A stretch of DNA of 64,000 bases from Microbacterium hatanonis (GCF_008017415.1 NZ_VRSV01000002.1:1341208-1405207), one strand, 5' to 3'; shown: positions 30,746 through 40,271, numbered from the stretch's first letter. Notes: a model not told the origin generated them from the sequence alone. Translations and numbers: made by a program.

Positions 30746-31393
30746 GTGTTCCTCGGCATCGATACCTCCCTCGGCACGTCCGCCGCCGTCGTCGAGGACG
30801 ACGGGGTCATCGTCGCCGAAGCCTCGAGCGAGAACCCGCTCGGGCACGCCGAGGTGATCGGCGACCTGCTCGCGCGGGTCGTGGCGGAGGCGTCCGCGCC
30901 CCTGACGCATGTCGCGGCGGGCATGGGACCCGGCCCGTTCACGGGTCTCCGGGTCGGCATCGCGGCCGCTCGCGCCTTCGCCCTCGGGCGGGGACTGCCG
31001 GTCGTCCCCGTGGCGAGCCACGACGCCGTCGCCCTCGGCATCCTCCTGCGCAGAGCGCTCGTCGACGGCCTCGACGCCGAGTCCGCGCGCTTCGCCGTCG
31101 TCACCGATGCGCGCAGACGCGAATTCGCCTACTCGGTGTACGACGGGCTCGACGACGACGGCCTGCCGGTGCGATCGGTCGGCCCCACGCTCGTCCCGCG
31201 CGACGACCTCGATCGCGTCCTCGCGGAACTCGACGTCGCGCGAGTGGACGCCGCATCCGTTCCGGCGGCCATGGTCGCGCTGGTGGGTGCGCGCTCGCTC
31301 GCCGCCGGCCGGGAGGTGGCCGGTGCCGAGCCGCTCTACCTCCGCGCGCCCGACGTGACCGTCGGCGGCGCGCGAAAGCGGGTGGGCTCATGA
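30746..31393 (+). CDS. tsaB: tRNA t6A37 biosynthesis protein TsaB
   Basis: Non-catalytic partner of TsaD in the threonylcarbamoyl-adenosine complex, with an ASKHA fold. It has 215 residues from GTG 30746 ([16 protein letters not shown]). The hallmark [22 protein letters not shown] is at about residues 52-73, and [12 protein letters not shown] at about 119-130. TATCCT six bases before the start suggests its own leaderless promoter, consistent with the hydrolase insertion breaking the operon. It overlaps rimI by 4 nt. Confidence 0.93.
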   Translation: MFLGIDTSLGTSAAVVEDDGVIVAEASSENPLGHAEVIGDLLARVVAEASAPLTHVAAGMGPGPFTGLRVGIAAARAFALGRGLPVVPVASHDAVALGILLRRALVDGLDAESARFAVVTDARRREFAYSVYDGLDDDGLPVRSVGPTLVPRDDLDRVLAELDVARVDAASVPAAMVALVGARSLAAGREVAGAEPLYLRAPDVTVGGARKRVGS

Positions 31394-31887
31394 ACCTCCG
31401 CCCCGCCACCGTCGACGATCTCGACGCGATCATGGAGCTCGAACGCGCGTCCTTCCAGGGCGACGCCTGGTCGACGGCGGTCATGCGCGCCGAGCTCGCG
31501 TCGGAGCACAACTGGTACGTGGTCGCCGAGGCGCCCGGTCGTCTCGACGGCTACGCCGGACTGCGCGCACCCGCGGGGGGAACGGACGCCGACGTGCAGA
31601 CCATCGCACTCGCGGAGTCCGCCCGTGGGCGCGGGCAGGGGAGGGCGCTTCTGCGCGAACTGCTGCGCGAGGCCGACCGCCGCCGCATCCGCGAGGTGTT
31701 CCTCGACGTCCGCGACGACAATGTCACGGCGCAGAACCTCTACCGCTCGGAGGGATTCGTGGAGATCGGCCGCCGACCCAACTACTACCCCGACGGCAAT
31801 GTCGACGCCGTGGTCATGCGGCTCGACGTCGCGGGGTGGCGCGCCGCGACGAACCCGTCGCCCACCGACGCGGGGGCGTGCACGTGA
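31390..31887 (+). CDS. rimI: Ribosomal protein S18 alanine N-acetyltransferase (RimI-type GNAT)
   Basis: GNAT acetyltransferase of 165 residues, predicted to acetylate the N-terminal alanine of ribosomal protein S18. The family motifs are [20 protein letters not shown] at the N-terminus, the acetyl-CoA loop [17 protein letters not shown], and the C-terminal block [20 protein letters not shown] with YYPDG. The call relies on position between tsaB and tsaD as well as motifs. ATGA and GTGA overlaps link it to both neighbours. Confidence 0.92.
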   Translation: MNLRPATVDDLDAIMELERASFQGDAWSTAVMRAELASEHNWYVVAEAPGRLDGYAGLRAPAGGTDADVQTIALAESARGRGQGRALLRELLREADRRRIREVFLDVRDDNVTAQNLYRSEGFVEIGRRPNYYPDGNVDAVVMRLDVAGWRAATNPSPTDAGACT

Positions 31888-32933
31888 GCGGGCCGCTGGT
31901 CCTGGGCATCGAGACCAGCTGCGACGAGACGGGCATCGGGATCGTCCGGGGCCGCGAGCTGCTGTCGAACACCATCGCTTCGAGCATGGACGAGCAGGCC
32001 CGCTACGGGGGCGTCGTGCCCGAAATCGCGGCCCGTGCGCACCTCGAGGCGCTGCAGCCGTCGATCGAAGCGGCGCTCGCCGAAGCATCCGTGTCCCTCG
32101 CCGAGCTCGACGCGGTCGCCGTCACGAGCGGCCCGGGTCTCGCCGGCGCGCTCATGGTGGGAGTGGGCGCGGCGAAGGCGCTCGCCGTGTCGCTCGGCAA
32201 GCCGCTCTACGCGGTCAACCACCTCGTGGGACACATCGCGGCCGACATCCTCACCGAAGACGCCGATCGTCTCGAATACCCCACGGTCGCGATCCTCGTC
32301 AGCGGTGGACACACCTCCCTCCTGCTGGTGCGCGACCTCACGAGCGACGTCGAACTGCTCGGCGAGACCGTCGACGATGCGGCGGGCGAGGCATTCGACA
32401 AGGTCGCCCGCGTGCTGGGGCTGCCCTACCCCGGCGGCCCCGAGATCGACCGGGCCGCGGCGCAGGGCGACCCGCTGGCGATCCGGTTCCCCCGGGGACT
32501 GTCGCGGGCGTCGGATATGGCCGAGCACCGCTACGACTTCTCCTTCTCCGGACTGAAGACCGCCGTCGCGCGCTGGGTGGAGCAGCGCGAGGACGCCGGT
32601 GAGCCCGTGCCCGTGGCCGACGTCGCTGCGTCGTTCCGGGAGGCCGTCGTCGACGTGCTGGTGACCAAAGCCCTCGACGCCTGCGCCCGTCACGGCGTGC
32701 CTCGCCTGCTGCTCGGCGGCGGCGTCATCGCCAACCGGCGGTTGCGTGACGTCGCCCTCGAGCGGGCCGAGGCGGCGGGCGTCACCGTCCGCATCCCGCC
32801 GTTGAGCCTGTGCACCGACAACGGCGCCATGATCGCCGCGCTCGCAGCGGAGCTCATCTCCGCAGGCCGGCAACCCTCTACCCTCGCGTTCGGTGCCGAC
32901 TCGACCCTCCCCGTGACGGAGATCCAGGTATGA
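31884..32933 (+). CDS. tsaD: tRNA N6-adenosine threonylcarbamoyltransferase TsaD
   Basis: Catalytic subunit that transfers threonylcarbamoyl to A37 of tRNA. It has 349 residues from GTG 31884, which overlaps the rimI stop. The N-terminus [16 protein letters not shown], the metal-binding pair in [11 protein letters not shown] (H-x3-H), the blocks [12 protein letters not shown] and [18 protein letters not shown], and a C-terminal CTDNGAMIA are intact. A longer start 48 nt upstream adds a non-conserved tail. Confidence 0.97.
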   Translation: MSGPLVLGIETSCDETGIGIVRGRELLSNTIASSMDEQARYGGVVPEIAARAHLEALQPSIEAALAEASVSLAELDAVAVTSGPGLAGALMVGVGAAKALAVSLGKPLYAVNHLVGHIAADILTEDADRLEYPTVAILVSGGHTSLLLVRDLTSDVELLGETVDDAAGEAFDKVARVLGLPYPGGPEIDRAAAQGDPLAIRFPRGLSRASDMAEHRYDFSFSGLKTAVARWVEQREDAGEPVPVADVAASFREAVVDVLVTKALDACARHGVPRLLLGGGVIANRRLRDVALERAEAAGVTVRIPPLSLCTDNGAMIAALAAELISAGRQPSTLAFGADSTLPVTEIQV

Positions 32934-33415
32934 GCGATCACGAGCGTCTCGACGACGGCGTCCCCGTTCTGCCCGGGCCGCCGCCTCCGGTGCCCGATCT
33001 CGACGCGATATCGGCGTCTGTCGAACGGCGTCGCCGCGCTACAGTCCCCCCGCCGGAAGAGGTCGACCCCCGCGTCGAGAACGACGCGGTCTCACGGGCG
33101 CTCGTCGTCGATGACGCGGCCGTCGCCGACGCGGTGCCCGTCGCTGCCACGCAGGAGGCGCCGCTGCGCGCGCCGCGTCCTGTCGTGGGCGCGTGGGCCC
33201 TCGGGCTCGCCATTGTGTCGCTGGCGGCGTCGTTCGTCGGGGGATGGATGCTGCCGCTCGGGCTCGTTGCGATCGTGACGGCGATCGTCGCATCGCGTCG
33301 GCCGGTCGAGCGCCGGGGCGTCGTCGTCTGGGCGATCGTGCTCGGCGCGCTCTCGGTGCTCTACAGCGCCGGCTGGCTGCTCTGGGCCGCCTCGCGCGCG
33401 GGCCTCCTCGGCTGA
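32930..33415 (+). CDS. Small DUF-type membrane protein downstream of tsaD
   Basis: A 161-residue protein that I do not recognise as a named family. The first 85 residues are acidic, proline-rich and probably disordered in the cytoplasm. Three hydrophobic segments follow (about 87-106, 107-124 and 131-155), including [18 protein letters not shown] and [19 protein letters not shown]. This resembles small DUF4190-like proteins. It overlaps tsaD (ATGA) and is the last gene of the glmS-to-tsaD cluster. Confidence 0.75.
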   Translation: MSDHERLDDGVPVLPGPPPPVPDLDAISASVERRRRATVPPPEEVDPRVENDAVSRALVVDDAAVADAVPVAATQEAPLRAPRPVVGAWALGLAIVSLAASFVGGWMLPLGLVAIVTAIVASRRPVERRGVVVWAIVLGALSVLYSAGWLLWAASRAGLLG

Positions 33416-33445
33416 CCCGCGCCCGTCGATGGGGGAGCGGGTCAG
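33412..33445. terminator. Bidirectional hairpin spanning two convergent stop codons
   Basis: Perfect 9-bp arms CTGACCCGC/GCGGGTCAG (33412-33420 and 33437-33445) contain the stop codons of both the plus-strand membrane protein and the minus-strand methyltransferase. No T-run is present, so its role as a terminator is inferred from placement. Confidence 0.55.
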
Positions 33446-34626
33446 GACACCCGGTCGGCGAGCAGCGCGAGACGGCGCGAGCCGATGCGCGTGAGCAGGA
33501 GGGTCGCGGAGTCGTCACCCCGCAGTCCGAGCTTCCCCCGTAGCGTCGCGGGATCGACGTCGACCCCGCGCTTCTTGATCTCGAGGGTGCCGATGCCGCG
33601 TGCGCGCAGCACTCTGGCCAGCGCGCGGGTGTCGGACGGCACTTCTTCTCGCACGCGGAACGACGAGACGAACGGGCTCGTCAGCGCCGCATCCGAGGTG
33701 AGGTACGCCATGCCGGGCGCGAGCATGCCGGCCTCGAGCGCGCGCGCGACATCGCCGATCAGCCGCGCGCGGATCACGGCCCCGTCGGGTTCGTGCACGA
33801 ACGCACCCAGGTCGCGAACGGCTACGTCTTCGGCGTCGGCGGGGCTCGTGATCTCCCACGACTGCTCGCCCCTCGTGACGAGCGCGGCTCGTCGAACGCC
33901 CTGGCGGGCCAGCGCCCCCGACCACAGCACGAGCTCGACGGTCGAGCCGTCGGCGCTGACCCACTGCGCCTCGAGGTCGTCGGGGATCGCGTCGCGGTCG
34001 AAGGCAGGACCGAGCTTCATCCCACCCGGCAGACGCCGCAGCTGTGCGAAGGCCCAGTCGAGCGGCGGGGAGTAGTCGGAGGCCGCCACGCGACGGGTCT
34101 CCGTGTGCCCGGCCGTGCGGCGAGCGGGGTCGAGCCACACGGCGTCGACACCCGTCAGGTCGGTGGTCTCGGCCGTTCCATGCCGCACCTCGACGGCGTC
34201 GCCGAAGGGAGCCAGGTTGTACGCCGCGATCGCCGAGGTCACCTCGTCCGCGTCCACCGCCCGCACCCGCAGCCCCAGCGCTGCGAACCCCATCGCGTCG
34301 CCGCCGATCCCGCAGCCCAGGTCGGCGACCTGCGAGATGCCCGCGTCGCGGAACCGCGCCGCGTGCCGTCCGGCGATCGACAGGCGGGTGGCTTGTTCGA
34401 GGCCCGCCCTGGTGAACAGCATCCGCTCGGCGAACTCGCCGAACTTCGCCGACGCCCGGGTGCGCAGCCGAGCTTGGCCCACGACCGCCGAGACGAGGGC
34501 GGGGGAGTGGCCCGCGGCGCGAAGCCTCGACACCGTCTGCGCGACATCGCCGGGAGCGGCCGCCGTCTCGTCGAGAAGGCGGAGTCCGTCGGGGCTCAAC
34601 AGGGCGGTCAGCTCGGCGATGTCCAT
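33442..34626 (-). CDS. Class I SAM-dependent methyltransferase with THUMP-like C-terminus
   Basis: Predicted RNA or protein methyltransferase of 394 residues. The SAM-binding motif I is ADLGCGIGGDAMGFAALGLRV (about residue 105-125) and an acidic motif II is VRAVDADE. The WLDPARR motif (about 165) is typical of this conserved actinobacterial family. The C-terminus (about 310-394) fits a THUMP-like domain (IGTLEIKKRGVDVDPATLR). The start ATG 34626 is preceded by TAGGGT at seven bases; a GTG three codons upstream overlaps that element. The substrate is not known. Confidence 0.82.
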   Translation of the reverse strand: MDIAELTALLSPDGLRLLDETAAAPGDVAQTVSRLRAAGHSPALVSAVVGQARLRTRASAKFGEFAERMLFTRAGLEQATRLSIAGRHAARFRDAGISQVADLGCGIGGDAMGFAALGLRVRAVDADEVTSAIAAYNLAPFGDAVEVRHGTAETTDLTGVDAVWLDPARRTAGHTETRRVAASDYSPPLDWAFAQLRRLPGGMKLGPAFDRDAIPDDLEAQWVSADGSTVELVLWSGALARQGVRRAALVTRGEQSWEITSPADAEDVAVRDLGAFVHEPDGAVIRARLIGDVARALEAGMLAPGMAYLTSDAALTSPFVSSFRVREEVPSDTRALARVLRARGIGTLEIKKRGVDVDPATLRGKLGLRGDDSATLLLTRIGSRRLALLADRVS

Positions 34627-34665
34627 CGGATCCACCCTAGGTCGGCGCCGCGGTGCCCACCCGCA

Positions 34666-34710
34666 AACCCCCTACCCGGGGATCCCCCGATCCCCGAAAC
34701 CCCCTCGGGG
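34666..34710 (+). promoter_or_regulatory. CCCC/GGGG palindromes upstream of the Asn-rich gene pair
   Basis: AACCCCCTACCCGGGG (34666-34681) and AACCCCCTCGGGG (34698-34710) lie 110-150 nt before the first Asn-rich gene. The AACCCC..TAC..GGGG pattern recurs upstream of the IniB-like gene at 41724-41741 (minus strand AACCCCTACTGGGGTT). This suggests a shared operator, possibly for the LuxR-type regulator encoded in the locus. Confidence 0.45.
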
Positions 34711-34818
34711 CCCCCGGGAGGTCCCGGAGGCATCCCCGATGTGCGTGCGCGGGGCTGCTCCTACTTTGAGATGACACAGACCACTGTCGGGCTCCGGCCC
34801 TGAGCAAAGGGAATAGAA

Positions 34819-35715
34819 ATGCCAGATGAGATCAACGTCGGCGCCATCACCGACTCGGGCAACTCGGAAGAGACCACCAACTCGCTGTCGGCGACCATCG
34901 CCGGTTCCTTCAACGAGGACAACTCGGTCAACGACTCCGGCAACCTGGGTGTCGACGTGAACGACTCGTTCAACGAGACCACCAACACCGAGGTCACCAA
35001 CGAAGACTGGGACATCGACAACTCGGGCAACACCGAGACCGTCACCGAAGACAACTCGGTCAACGACTCGTTCAACGACGAGTCCGACAACTCGGTCAAC
35101 GACTCCTTCAACGACGAGTCGGTCAACGACTCGAACAACACCCTCACCTACACCTCGTGGGACGACCACTCCATCAACGCCGGCAACCGCGAGTACAACA
35201 CGGGCTTCGGCGACCTGCACTTCGGCGGCGCAGCCGGTGCGGCAGCAGCCGGTGGCGGAGAGACCCACATCTGGAGCCAGAGCACGATCGTCGACCAGTC
35301 GGTCAACAGCAACATCGTCTCCGGCGGCAGCGTGACCGGCCTCAGCGCCAACACCGCCAACGTCGCTTCGGGCGAAGGCGCGATCGCGGCCGGCGGCGAC
35401 ATCTCGCTGTCGACCACGATCGACACGTCGACGAACATCGACGCGGGCGGCGACGTCAACATCGGCAACGAGACGACGGTCAGCAACGTCATCGGCTCGG
35501 GCAACTCGTACCTCGACGAGTCGGTCACCACCGACGAGTCGGTCGTCATCGACGTGGACGGCTCGTTCAACGACTACTCCGACAACTACGACCTGTCGGA
35601 CTCGTTCAACGACTTCACCGACATCGACAGCGACCTCACGGTCAACGCCGACGTCGACCTCGTCGCCGACAGCGACGGCTCCGCGATCATCGACGGATCC
35701 GACTTCACCTTCTGA
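34819..35715 (+). CDS. Asn/Asp/Ser-rich repeat protein A of the dynamin locus
   Basis: A 298-residue protein with no signal peptide, extremely rich in Asn, Asp, Ser and Thr. Residues 1-110 repeat motifs such as DNSVNDSFNDES. Residues 116-134 (DHSINAGNREYNTGFGDLH) are almost identical in the next gene. Residues 156-217 (TIVDQSVNSN, then ANVASGEG, AAGGDI, GDVNIGN) form a core also found in the IniB-like protein at 40896. The rhythm suggests a beta-solenoid or amyloid-like assembly. The C-terminus again has SFNDYSDN-type repeats. Function unknown. AAAGGGA precedes the ATG. It is followed by a GC-rich hairpin, then its paralog. Confidence 0.8.
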   Translation: MPDEINVGAITDSGNSEETTNSLSATIAGSFNEDNSVNDSGNLGVDVNDSFNETTNTEVTNEDWDIDNSGNTETVTEDNSVNDSFNDESDNSVNDSFNDESVNDSNNTLTYTSWDDHSINAGNREYNTGFGDLHFGGAAGAAAAGGGETHIWSQSTIVDQSVNSNIVSGGSVTGLSANTANVASGEGAIAAGGDISLSTTIDTSTNIDAGGDVNIGNETTVSNVIGSGNSYLDESVTTDESVVIDVDGSFNDYSDNYDLSDSFNDFTDIDSDLTVNADVDLVADSDGSAIIDGSDFTF

Positions 35716-35721
35716 TCGATC

Positions 35722-35755
35722 GACCCGGTCGCCGCGACCACGCGGCGACCGGGTC
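35722..35755 (+). terminator. Hairpin between the two Asn-rich genes
   Basis: A 15-bp perfect stem (GACCCGGTCGCCGCG and its complement, loop ACCA) lies 7 nt after the stop. There is no T-run, so it may attenuate rather than stop transcription, or stabilise the upstream mRNA end. Confidence 0.6.
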
Positions 35756-35797
35756 ATCCACCCCCCCACTTCGGAACACTCCTAGAAAGACACGGAT

Positions 35798-36694
35798 ATG
35801 CCTGACTTCTTCGCTGAAGACATCGACAACTCGTTCAACCAGTCCGAGACCAACAACACCGTCGGAATCGACCTCGACACCGTCGGCAACGTCGACAACT
35901 CCACGAACGACAGCGACAACGTCGACGTCGCGCTCGACAACGTCGGCAACGTCGACGAGACCAACACCGAGACCAACACCACCATCGGTGTGACCGACTC
36001 GTTCAACGAGTTCCTCGAAGAGACCGACAACTCGATCAACAACTCGGGCAACGACCTCTCCGACAACTCGATCAACGACTCGGGCAACGACAGCTCGATG
36101 AACAACTCGGGCAACTCGTACAGCTTCGACATCACCGACGACCACTCGATCAACGCCGGCAACCGCGAGTACAACACCGGCTTCGGCGACCTGCACCTCG
36201 GCGGCGGCGCCGGCGGCGGCGGCGACCTGTGGATCAACAACTCCGCGACGATCGTCGACCAGTCGGTCAACGGCAACATCGCCGCAGAGGGCGACGTCGC
36301 TTACGGCTCCGCCAGCACCGCGAACGTGGCGTCGGGCGAGGGCTCGTGGGCTGCCGGCGGCGACATCACGGTCGACCAGTTCCGCGACGACTCGACGAAC
36401 ATCTCCGCCGACGGCGATGTCAACATCGGTAACACCACGACGATCTCGAACGAGCTGTTCTCGAACAACTCGTACACCGACTCGTCCGAGTACACGGATG
36501 CTTCGCAGGACTGGGACATCACCGACTCGTTCAACGACGACTCGACCAACGTCGCCGTCGACAACTCGTTCAACGACGAGCTGACCGAGACGAACACCAG
36601 CACGTGGGACATCGACGCCGACGTGATCTGGGGCAGTGACGACTCCGTCATCGCCGACGACGTGAGCGTGGACGTCGACTTCGACGCTCTGTGA
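35798..36694 (+). CDS. Asn/Asp/Ser-rich repeat protein B of the dynamin locus
   Basis: Paralog of protein A with exactly the same length, 298 residues. It starts MPDFF rather than MPDEI. Residues 1-110 are low-complexity (DNVGNVD, SINNSGND, SINDSGND). Residues 115-133 repeat DHSINAGNREYNTGFGDLH, and 151-212 carry the shared core (TIVDQSVNGN, GDV, TANVASGEG, AAGGDI, STNIS, GDVNIGN). The C-terminal part has DSFNDDSTN and NSFNDELTE repeats. No signal peptide or membrane helix is visible. A strong terminator follows, before the iniA-like gene. Confidence 0.8.
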   Translation: MPDFFAEDIDNSFNQSETNNTVGIDLDTVGNVDNSTNDSDNVDVALDNVGNVDETNTETNTTIGVTDSFNEFLEETDNSINNSGNDLSDNSINDSGNDSSMNNSGNSYSFDITDDHSINAGNREYNTGFGDLHLGGGAGGGGDLWINNSATIVDQSVNGNIAAEGDVAYGSASTANVASGEGSWAAGGDITVDQFRDDSTNISADGDVNIGNTTTISNELFSNNSYTDSSEYTDASQDWDITDSFNDDSTNVAVDNSFNDELTETNTSTWDIDADVIWGSDDSVIADDVSVDVDFDAL

Positions 36695-36731
36695 GCACTC
36701 CCGTGACGGTCTCCGCGACCTGATCCAACCG

Positions 36732-36770
36732 ATGACCCCGGTGGCTGCCCCTGCCACCGGGGTCATTGCT
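36732..36770 (+). terminator. Terminator after Asn-rich protein B gene
   Basis: A perfect 14-bp stem ATGACCCCGGTGGC/GCCACCGGGGTCAT (36732-36745, 36753-36766) is followed by TGCTCC. It separates the Asn-rich pair from the dynamin operon, so the dynamins probably have their own promoter or depend on read-through. Confidence 0.75.
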
Positions 36771-36772
36771 CC

Positions 36773-36829
36773 GTTCACGGCCCTGTGAACAGCAAAACAG
36801 GCGACAATGGCATCACCCCGATGTGATGC
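36773..36829 (+). promoter_or_regulatory. Two operator-like inverted repeats before the iniA-like gene
   Basis: GTTCAC-N6-GTGAAC (36773-36790) and GCATCA-N8-TGATGC (36810-36829) lie in the 80-nt gap before the first dynamin gene, with GACAAT (36803-36808) between them as a possible -10. AAGGAGA follows at a proper distance from the ATG. Confidence 0.45.
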
Positions 36830-36846
36830 GACGAAGGAGATCTCGG

Positions 36847-38748
36847 ATGAGCCAGACCGTTCCTGCGACGACCGATCAGAGCACCACCGCGGGGGATGAC
36901 ACCTCTCCCACCGCGGTCGAGCTGGCCAATAAGGATCTCGTGGTCCTCGTCGAGCGCACGAAGGGCTTCACGTCGGTCGCGGGGCGCGAAGACCTGGCCG
37001 AACGCCTCGACCAGACCCGCGCCCGTCTCCTCGACCCCCAGGTGCGCGTCGTCATCGTGGGTCAGTTCAAGCAGGGCAAGAGCAAGCTCGTCAACGCGCT
37101 CGTCAACGCGCCGGCCTGCCCCGTCGACGACGACGTCGCCACCAGCGTGCCGACGTTCGTCTCCTACGCGGACGAGGCGTCGGCCGTCGTCCTCACCCGC
37201 GACGACAGCGGGGTCGAGCCCCGCGTGGAACGCACGACCATTCCCCTCGCCGATCTCGCCGAGTACGTCTCGGAGCGCGGCAACCCGAACAACGCCCGCG
37301 ACATCCTCGCCGCCGAGGTGATGCTTCCTCGGGAGATCCTCCGCGGCGGTCTCAAGCTCATCGACTCGCCCGGGGTCGGCGGGATCGAATCGACCCGTTC
37401 GGTGAGCACCCTGGCCGCTCTGTCGACCGCGCACGCCGTGCTGCTGGTGTCCGACGCGTCGCAGGAGTACACCGAGCCCGAGGTGCAGTTCCTCAAGCAC
37501 GCGCTGCGGGTCTCCCCGAACGTCGCCGCCGTGCTCTCCAAGACCGACGTCTACCCCGAGTGGCGACAGATCGAGCGCATCGACCGGTCGCACCTCGGCG
37601 CGGTCGGCGAGATCCCGATCTTCGCCGTCTCGAGCGACCTGCGCCTGACCGCGGCCGACGAGCAGGACCGAGAGCTCAACGAGGAGTCCGGCTTCCCGGC
37701 TCTCGTGTCGCACCTCCGTCGCGATGTTCTCGGCAAGGCCGAGGCGCTGCACCAGCGTGCCGCGATGCACGACCTCATGTCGGTCACCGACCAGCTCTCG
37801 CTCAGCGTCAAGACCGAGCTGAACGCCCTGCTGCACCCCGAAGACACCCCGCAGATGATCGCCCGTCTCGACGAGGCCAAAGCGCGGGCCGACGAGTTCC
37901 GCGGGCGCTCCTCACGGTGGCAGGTCGCATTGGGCGACGGGATCGCCGACCTCATCTCCGACACCGAGCACGACCTCCGCGACCGACTCCGCAAGGTGCA
38001 GCGCGAGGCCGAGGCGGCCATCGACGAGGGCGACCCCGGTCCGATCTGGGACCAGATCACCGAGTGGCTGGATCAGCGGGTCTCCGCCGCGGTGTCCGAG
38101 ACGTTCGTCTGGACCAACGAGCGGTCGCAGTGGCTCGCGGAGCGGGTCGCCGAGGAGTTCATCACCGAGGAGGCGGGCATCCCCCTCATCCGCGTCGGCG
38201 AGACGGACGGCCTGCTCGACCCCGTCGAGGAGATGCAGGGCATCGCCTCGGGGCGCATGGGCGCTGCCGAGAAGATCTACATCGGTGTCCGCGGCTCCTA
38301 CGGCGGCGTGCTGATGGCGGGTCTCGCGACCAGCCTGGTCGGACTCTCGCTCCTCAACCCGATCTCGTTGCTGGTGGGTGTCGTCGTCGGCCGCCGTGCG
38401 TATAAAGAGGACATGTCGAACCGCCTCAACCGCCGGCAGGCCGAGGCGAAGAACCTCGTGCGCCGTCACATCGAGGACGTCGTGTTCCAGGTGGGCAAGC
38501 AGCTCCGAGACCGTCTGAGGTCGGTGCAGCGCGCCGCACGCGACCACTTCGGCGGCATCGCCGACGAGCTGCACCGTTCGCTCTCCGACTCCGTGCTCGT
38601 CGCCAAGCAGGCGGCGGTGACCTACCAGAGCGATCGTGACTCGCGCGTGAAGCAGCTGGAGTTGCATCTCAACCGCATCGACGCGCTTCGCAAGGAGATC
38701 CCGGCGCTCGTCGTCGGCGAGAGCTCTCCGAAGAAGTCCATCCGATGA
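36847..38748 (+). CDS. Dynamin-like GTPase, IniA-like
   Basis: Large GTPase expected to bind and remodel the inner face of the cell membrane. It has 633 residues; mycobacterial IniA is about 640 (from memory). G1 is Gly72-QFKQGKS79, with the Thr of ATSVPT (about residue 102) as a likely switch I residue. G3 is Asp173-SPGVG178 and G4 is Ser231-KTD234. Long amphipathic helices follow (about 300-480), then a hydrophobic hairpin (about 488-515, MAGLATSLVGLSL and ISLLVGVVVG) that should insert into membrane, and a basic helical tail. AAGGAGA lies 7 nt before the ATG. The stop overlaps the second dynamin gene by 4 nt. Confidence 0.9.
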   Translation: MSQTVPATTDQSTTAGDDTSPTAVELANKDLVVLVERTKGFTSVAGREDLAERLDQTRARLLDPQVRVVIVGQFKQGKSKLVNALVNAPACPVDDDVATSVPTFVSYADEASAVVLTRDDSGVEPRVERTTIPLADLAEYVSERGNPNNARDILAAEVMLPREILRGGLKLIDSPGVGGIESTRSVSTLAALSTAHAVLLVSDASQEYTEPEVQFLKHALRVSPNVAAVLSKTDVYPEWRQIERIDRSHLGAVGEIPIFAVSSDLRLTAADEQDRELNEESGFPALVSHLRRDVLGKAEALHQRAAMHDLMSVTDQLSLSVKTELNALLHPEDTPQMIARLDEAKARADEFRGRSSRWQVALGDGIADLISDTEHDLRDRLRKVQREAEAAIDEGDPGPIWDQITEWLDQRVSAAVSETFVWTNERSQWLAERVAEEFITEEAGIPLIRVGETDGLLDPVEEMQGIASGRMGAAEKIYIGVRGSYGGVLMAGLATSLVGLSLLNPISLLVGVVVGRRAYKEDMSNRLNRRQAEAKNLVRRHIEDVVFQVGKQLRDRLRSVQRAARDHFGGIADELHRSLSDSVLVAKQAAVTYQSDRDSRVKQLELHLNRIDALRKEIPALVVGESSPKKSIR

Positions 38749-40271
38749 GTCGGGCGGGCCTCGCCGACGCGGCGACCCTCGTTCAGGAGGCTCTCGAGCT
38801 CTACGCCGACGACCGTGTCGCGGTCGCGGCACTCGAGAGGCACGCACGCCGGCTGCGCGAGCCGCTGCGGCTCGCCGTGGCCGGCATGGTCAAGGCGGGC
38901 AAGTCGACCGTGTTGAACGCTCTCATCGGCGAGCAGATCGCTCCGACCGACGCCGGCGAGTGCACGAAGATCGTCACGTGGTACCGGTATTCGGTCTCTG
39001 CGCGCATCACCGCCCACCTCAAGAGCGGTGGAGAGACGCGCCTGCCGGTCAAGCGCACGGACGGTGCGCTGGTGATCGAGCTGGGCGCGTTGACGGCCGA
39101 CCAGGTGGAGTGGATCGAGGTGGCGTGGCCCTCCGAGAGCCTGCGGTCCCTCGTCATCATCGACACCCCGGGTATCGCCTCCCTCTCGCAGGATGTCTCC
39201 GCTCGATCGCACGCCTTCCTCGCCCCCGACGACGCTCCCTCCGACGCCGACGCCATCCTCTACCTGCTCCGGCACATCCACGCGTCCGACATCGGTTTCC
39301 TCGAGGCCTTCCGCGACAACGCGGCCGGTTCGTCGCAGACCGTGAACGCCGTCGCCCTGCTCTCTCGGGCCGACGAGATCGGCTCCGGTCGCATCGACTC
39401 GCTGCTCTCGGCCGCTCGCGTGGCGGACAGGTACCGACGCGACGGCGAGCTGAGGGCCCTCGCCCTCGGCTGCATCCCTGTGGCCGGTCTCCTCGCCGAG
39501 GGCGCGCGAGCGCTCCGCGAGAGCGAGTTCGCCGCGTTCCGTGAACTCGCGGGCCTCGACAGGGCGACGCGAGACCGGATGCTGGTATCGGTCGATCGAT
39601 TCACCCGACCCTCCACGGCGACGACCCTGTCGGTGGAGGAGCGCAAGCGCCTCCTCGCTCGCTTCGGCATCTTCGGCGTGCGTCTGGGGTCCGCGCTGGT
39701 CCGCGCGGGAGCATCCAGTTCGACCGACCTCGCCCAGCGCCTCGTGCAGCAGAGCGGGTTGCTCGAGGTGCAGCAGTTCATCGTCGAGCAGTTCCGGGCC
39801 CGAGCGTCCGTGCTCAAGACACGCGCCGTGCTGGCGGGTCTGGAAGACCTGCTGCGCGACAAGCCCCGCGACGGCTCCGACGACGTGCGTGCCGGCCTGG
39901 AGCGCCTCGTGGCGACGAATCACGAGCTGCGCGAACTGGTGCTGCTGTCGGAGTTCCGAACGACGATCCCGCGGCTGGCGTCCGCGGACGCCGCCGAGGC
40001 CGAGCGCATCATCGGCGGGTCGGGCACGGCGGTCGCCGCGCGCCTCGGGCTGACCGATTCGGCGCGCACCGACGAGGTGCGCGAGGCGCTGGCCTCGTCG
40101 CTCGCCAAGTGGCGGACGCTCAGCGAGTCGCCGCTGAGCGACCGCGCGACCGTCGAGATCTGCCGGGTGGTGATCCGCAGCCTCGAGGGGATCGCCTCAC
40201 AGGTCGGAGCTGCTGCTCCCGGAGCCGATCGGTCCACGGCGGACGTCGTGGCCGCGGGCAGTCCAGCGTAG
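38745..40271 (+). CDS. Dynamin-like GTPase, IniC-like
   Basis: Second dynamin-family GTPase, 508 residues; mycobacterial IniC is about 493 (from memory). G1 is Gly47-MVKAGKST55, switch region TDAGECTKIVTWY, G3 Asp140-TPG143, and G4 Ser207-RAD210. The rest is mostly helical with no clear membrane hairpin, unlike the partner at 36847. The pair probably forms a hetero-assembly, as other tandem bacterial dynamins do. It starts inside the upstream stop codon. Its last 75 nt overlap the convergent membrane-protein gene. Confidence 0.88.
   Translation: MSRAGLADAATLVQEALELYADDRVAVAALERHARRLREPLRLAVAGMVKAGKSTVLNALIGEQIAPTDAGECTKIVTWYRYSVSARITAHLKSGGETRLPVKRTDGALVIELGALTADQVEWIEVAWPSESLRSLVIIDTPGIASLSQDVSARSHAFLAPDDAPSDADAILYLLRHIHASDIGFLEAFRDNAAGSSQTVNAVALLSRADEIGSGRIDSLLSAARVADRYRRDGELRALALGCIPVAGLLAEGARALRESEFAAFRELAGLDRATRDRMLVSVDRFTRPSTATTLSVEERKRLLARFGIFGVRLGSALVRAGASSSTDLAQRLVQQSGLLEVQQFIVEQFRARASVLKTRAVLAGLEDLLRDKPRDGSDDVRAGLERLVATNHELRELVLLSEFRTTIPRLASADAAEAERIIGGSGTAVAARLGLTDSARTDEVREALASSLAKWRTLSESPLSDRATVEICRVVIRSLEGIASQVGAAAPGADRSTADVVAAGSPA

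Noticed and set aside
34819..36694. Asn-rich proteins as secreted adhesins or ice-binding proteins
   Set aside because: Neither has a signal peptide or anchor. Their shared core with the IniB-like protein and their neighbours favour an intracellular or membrane-surface role.
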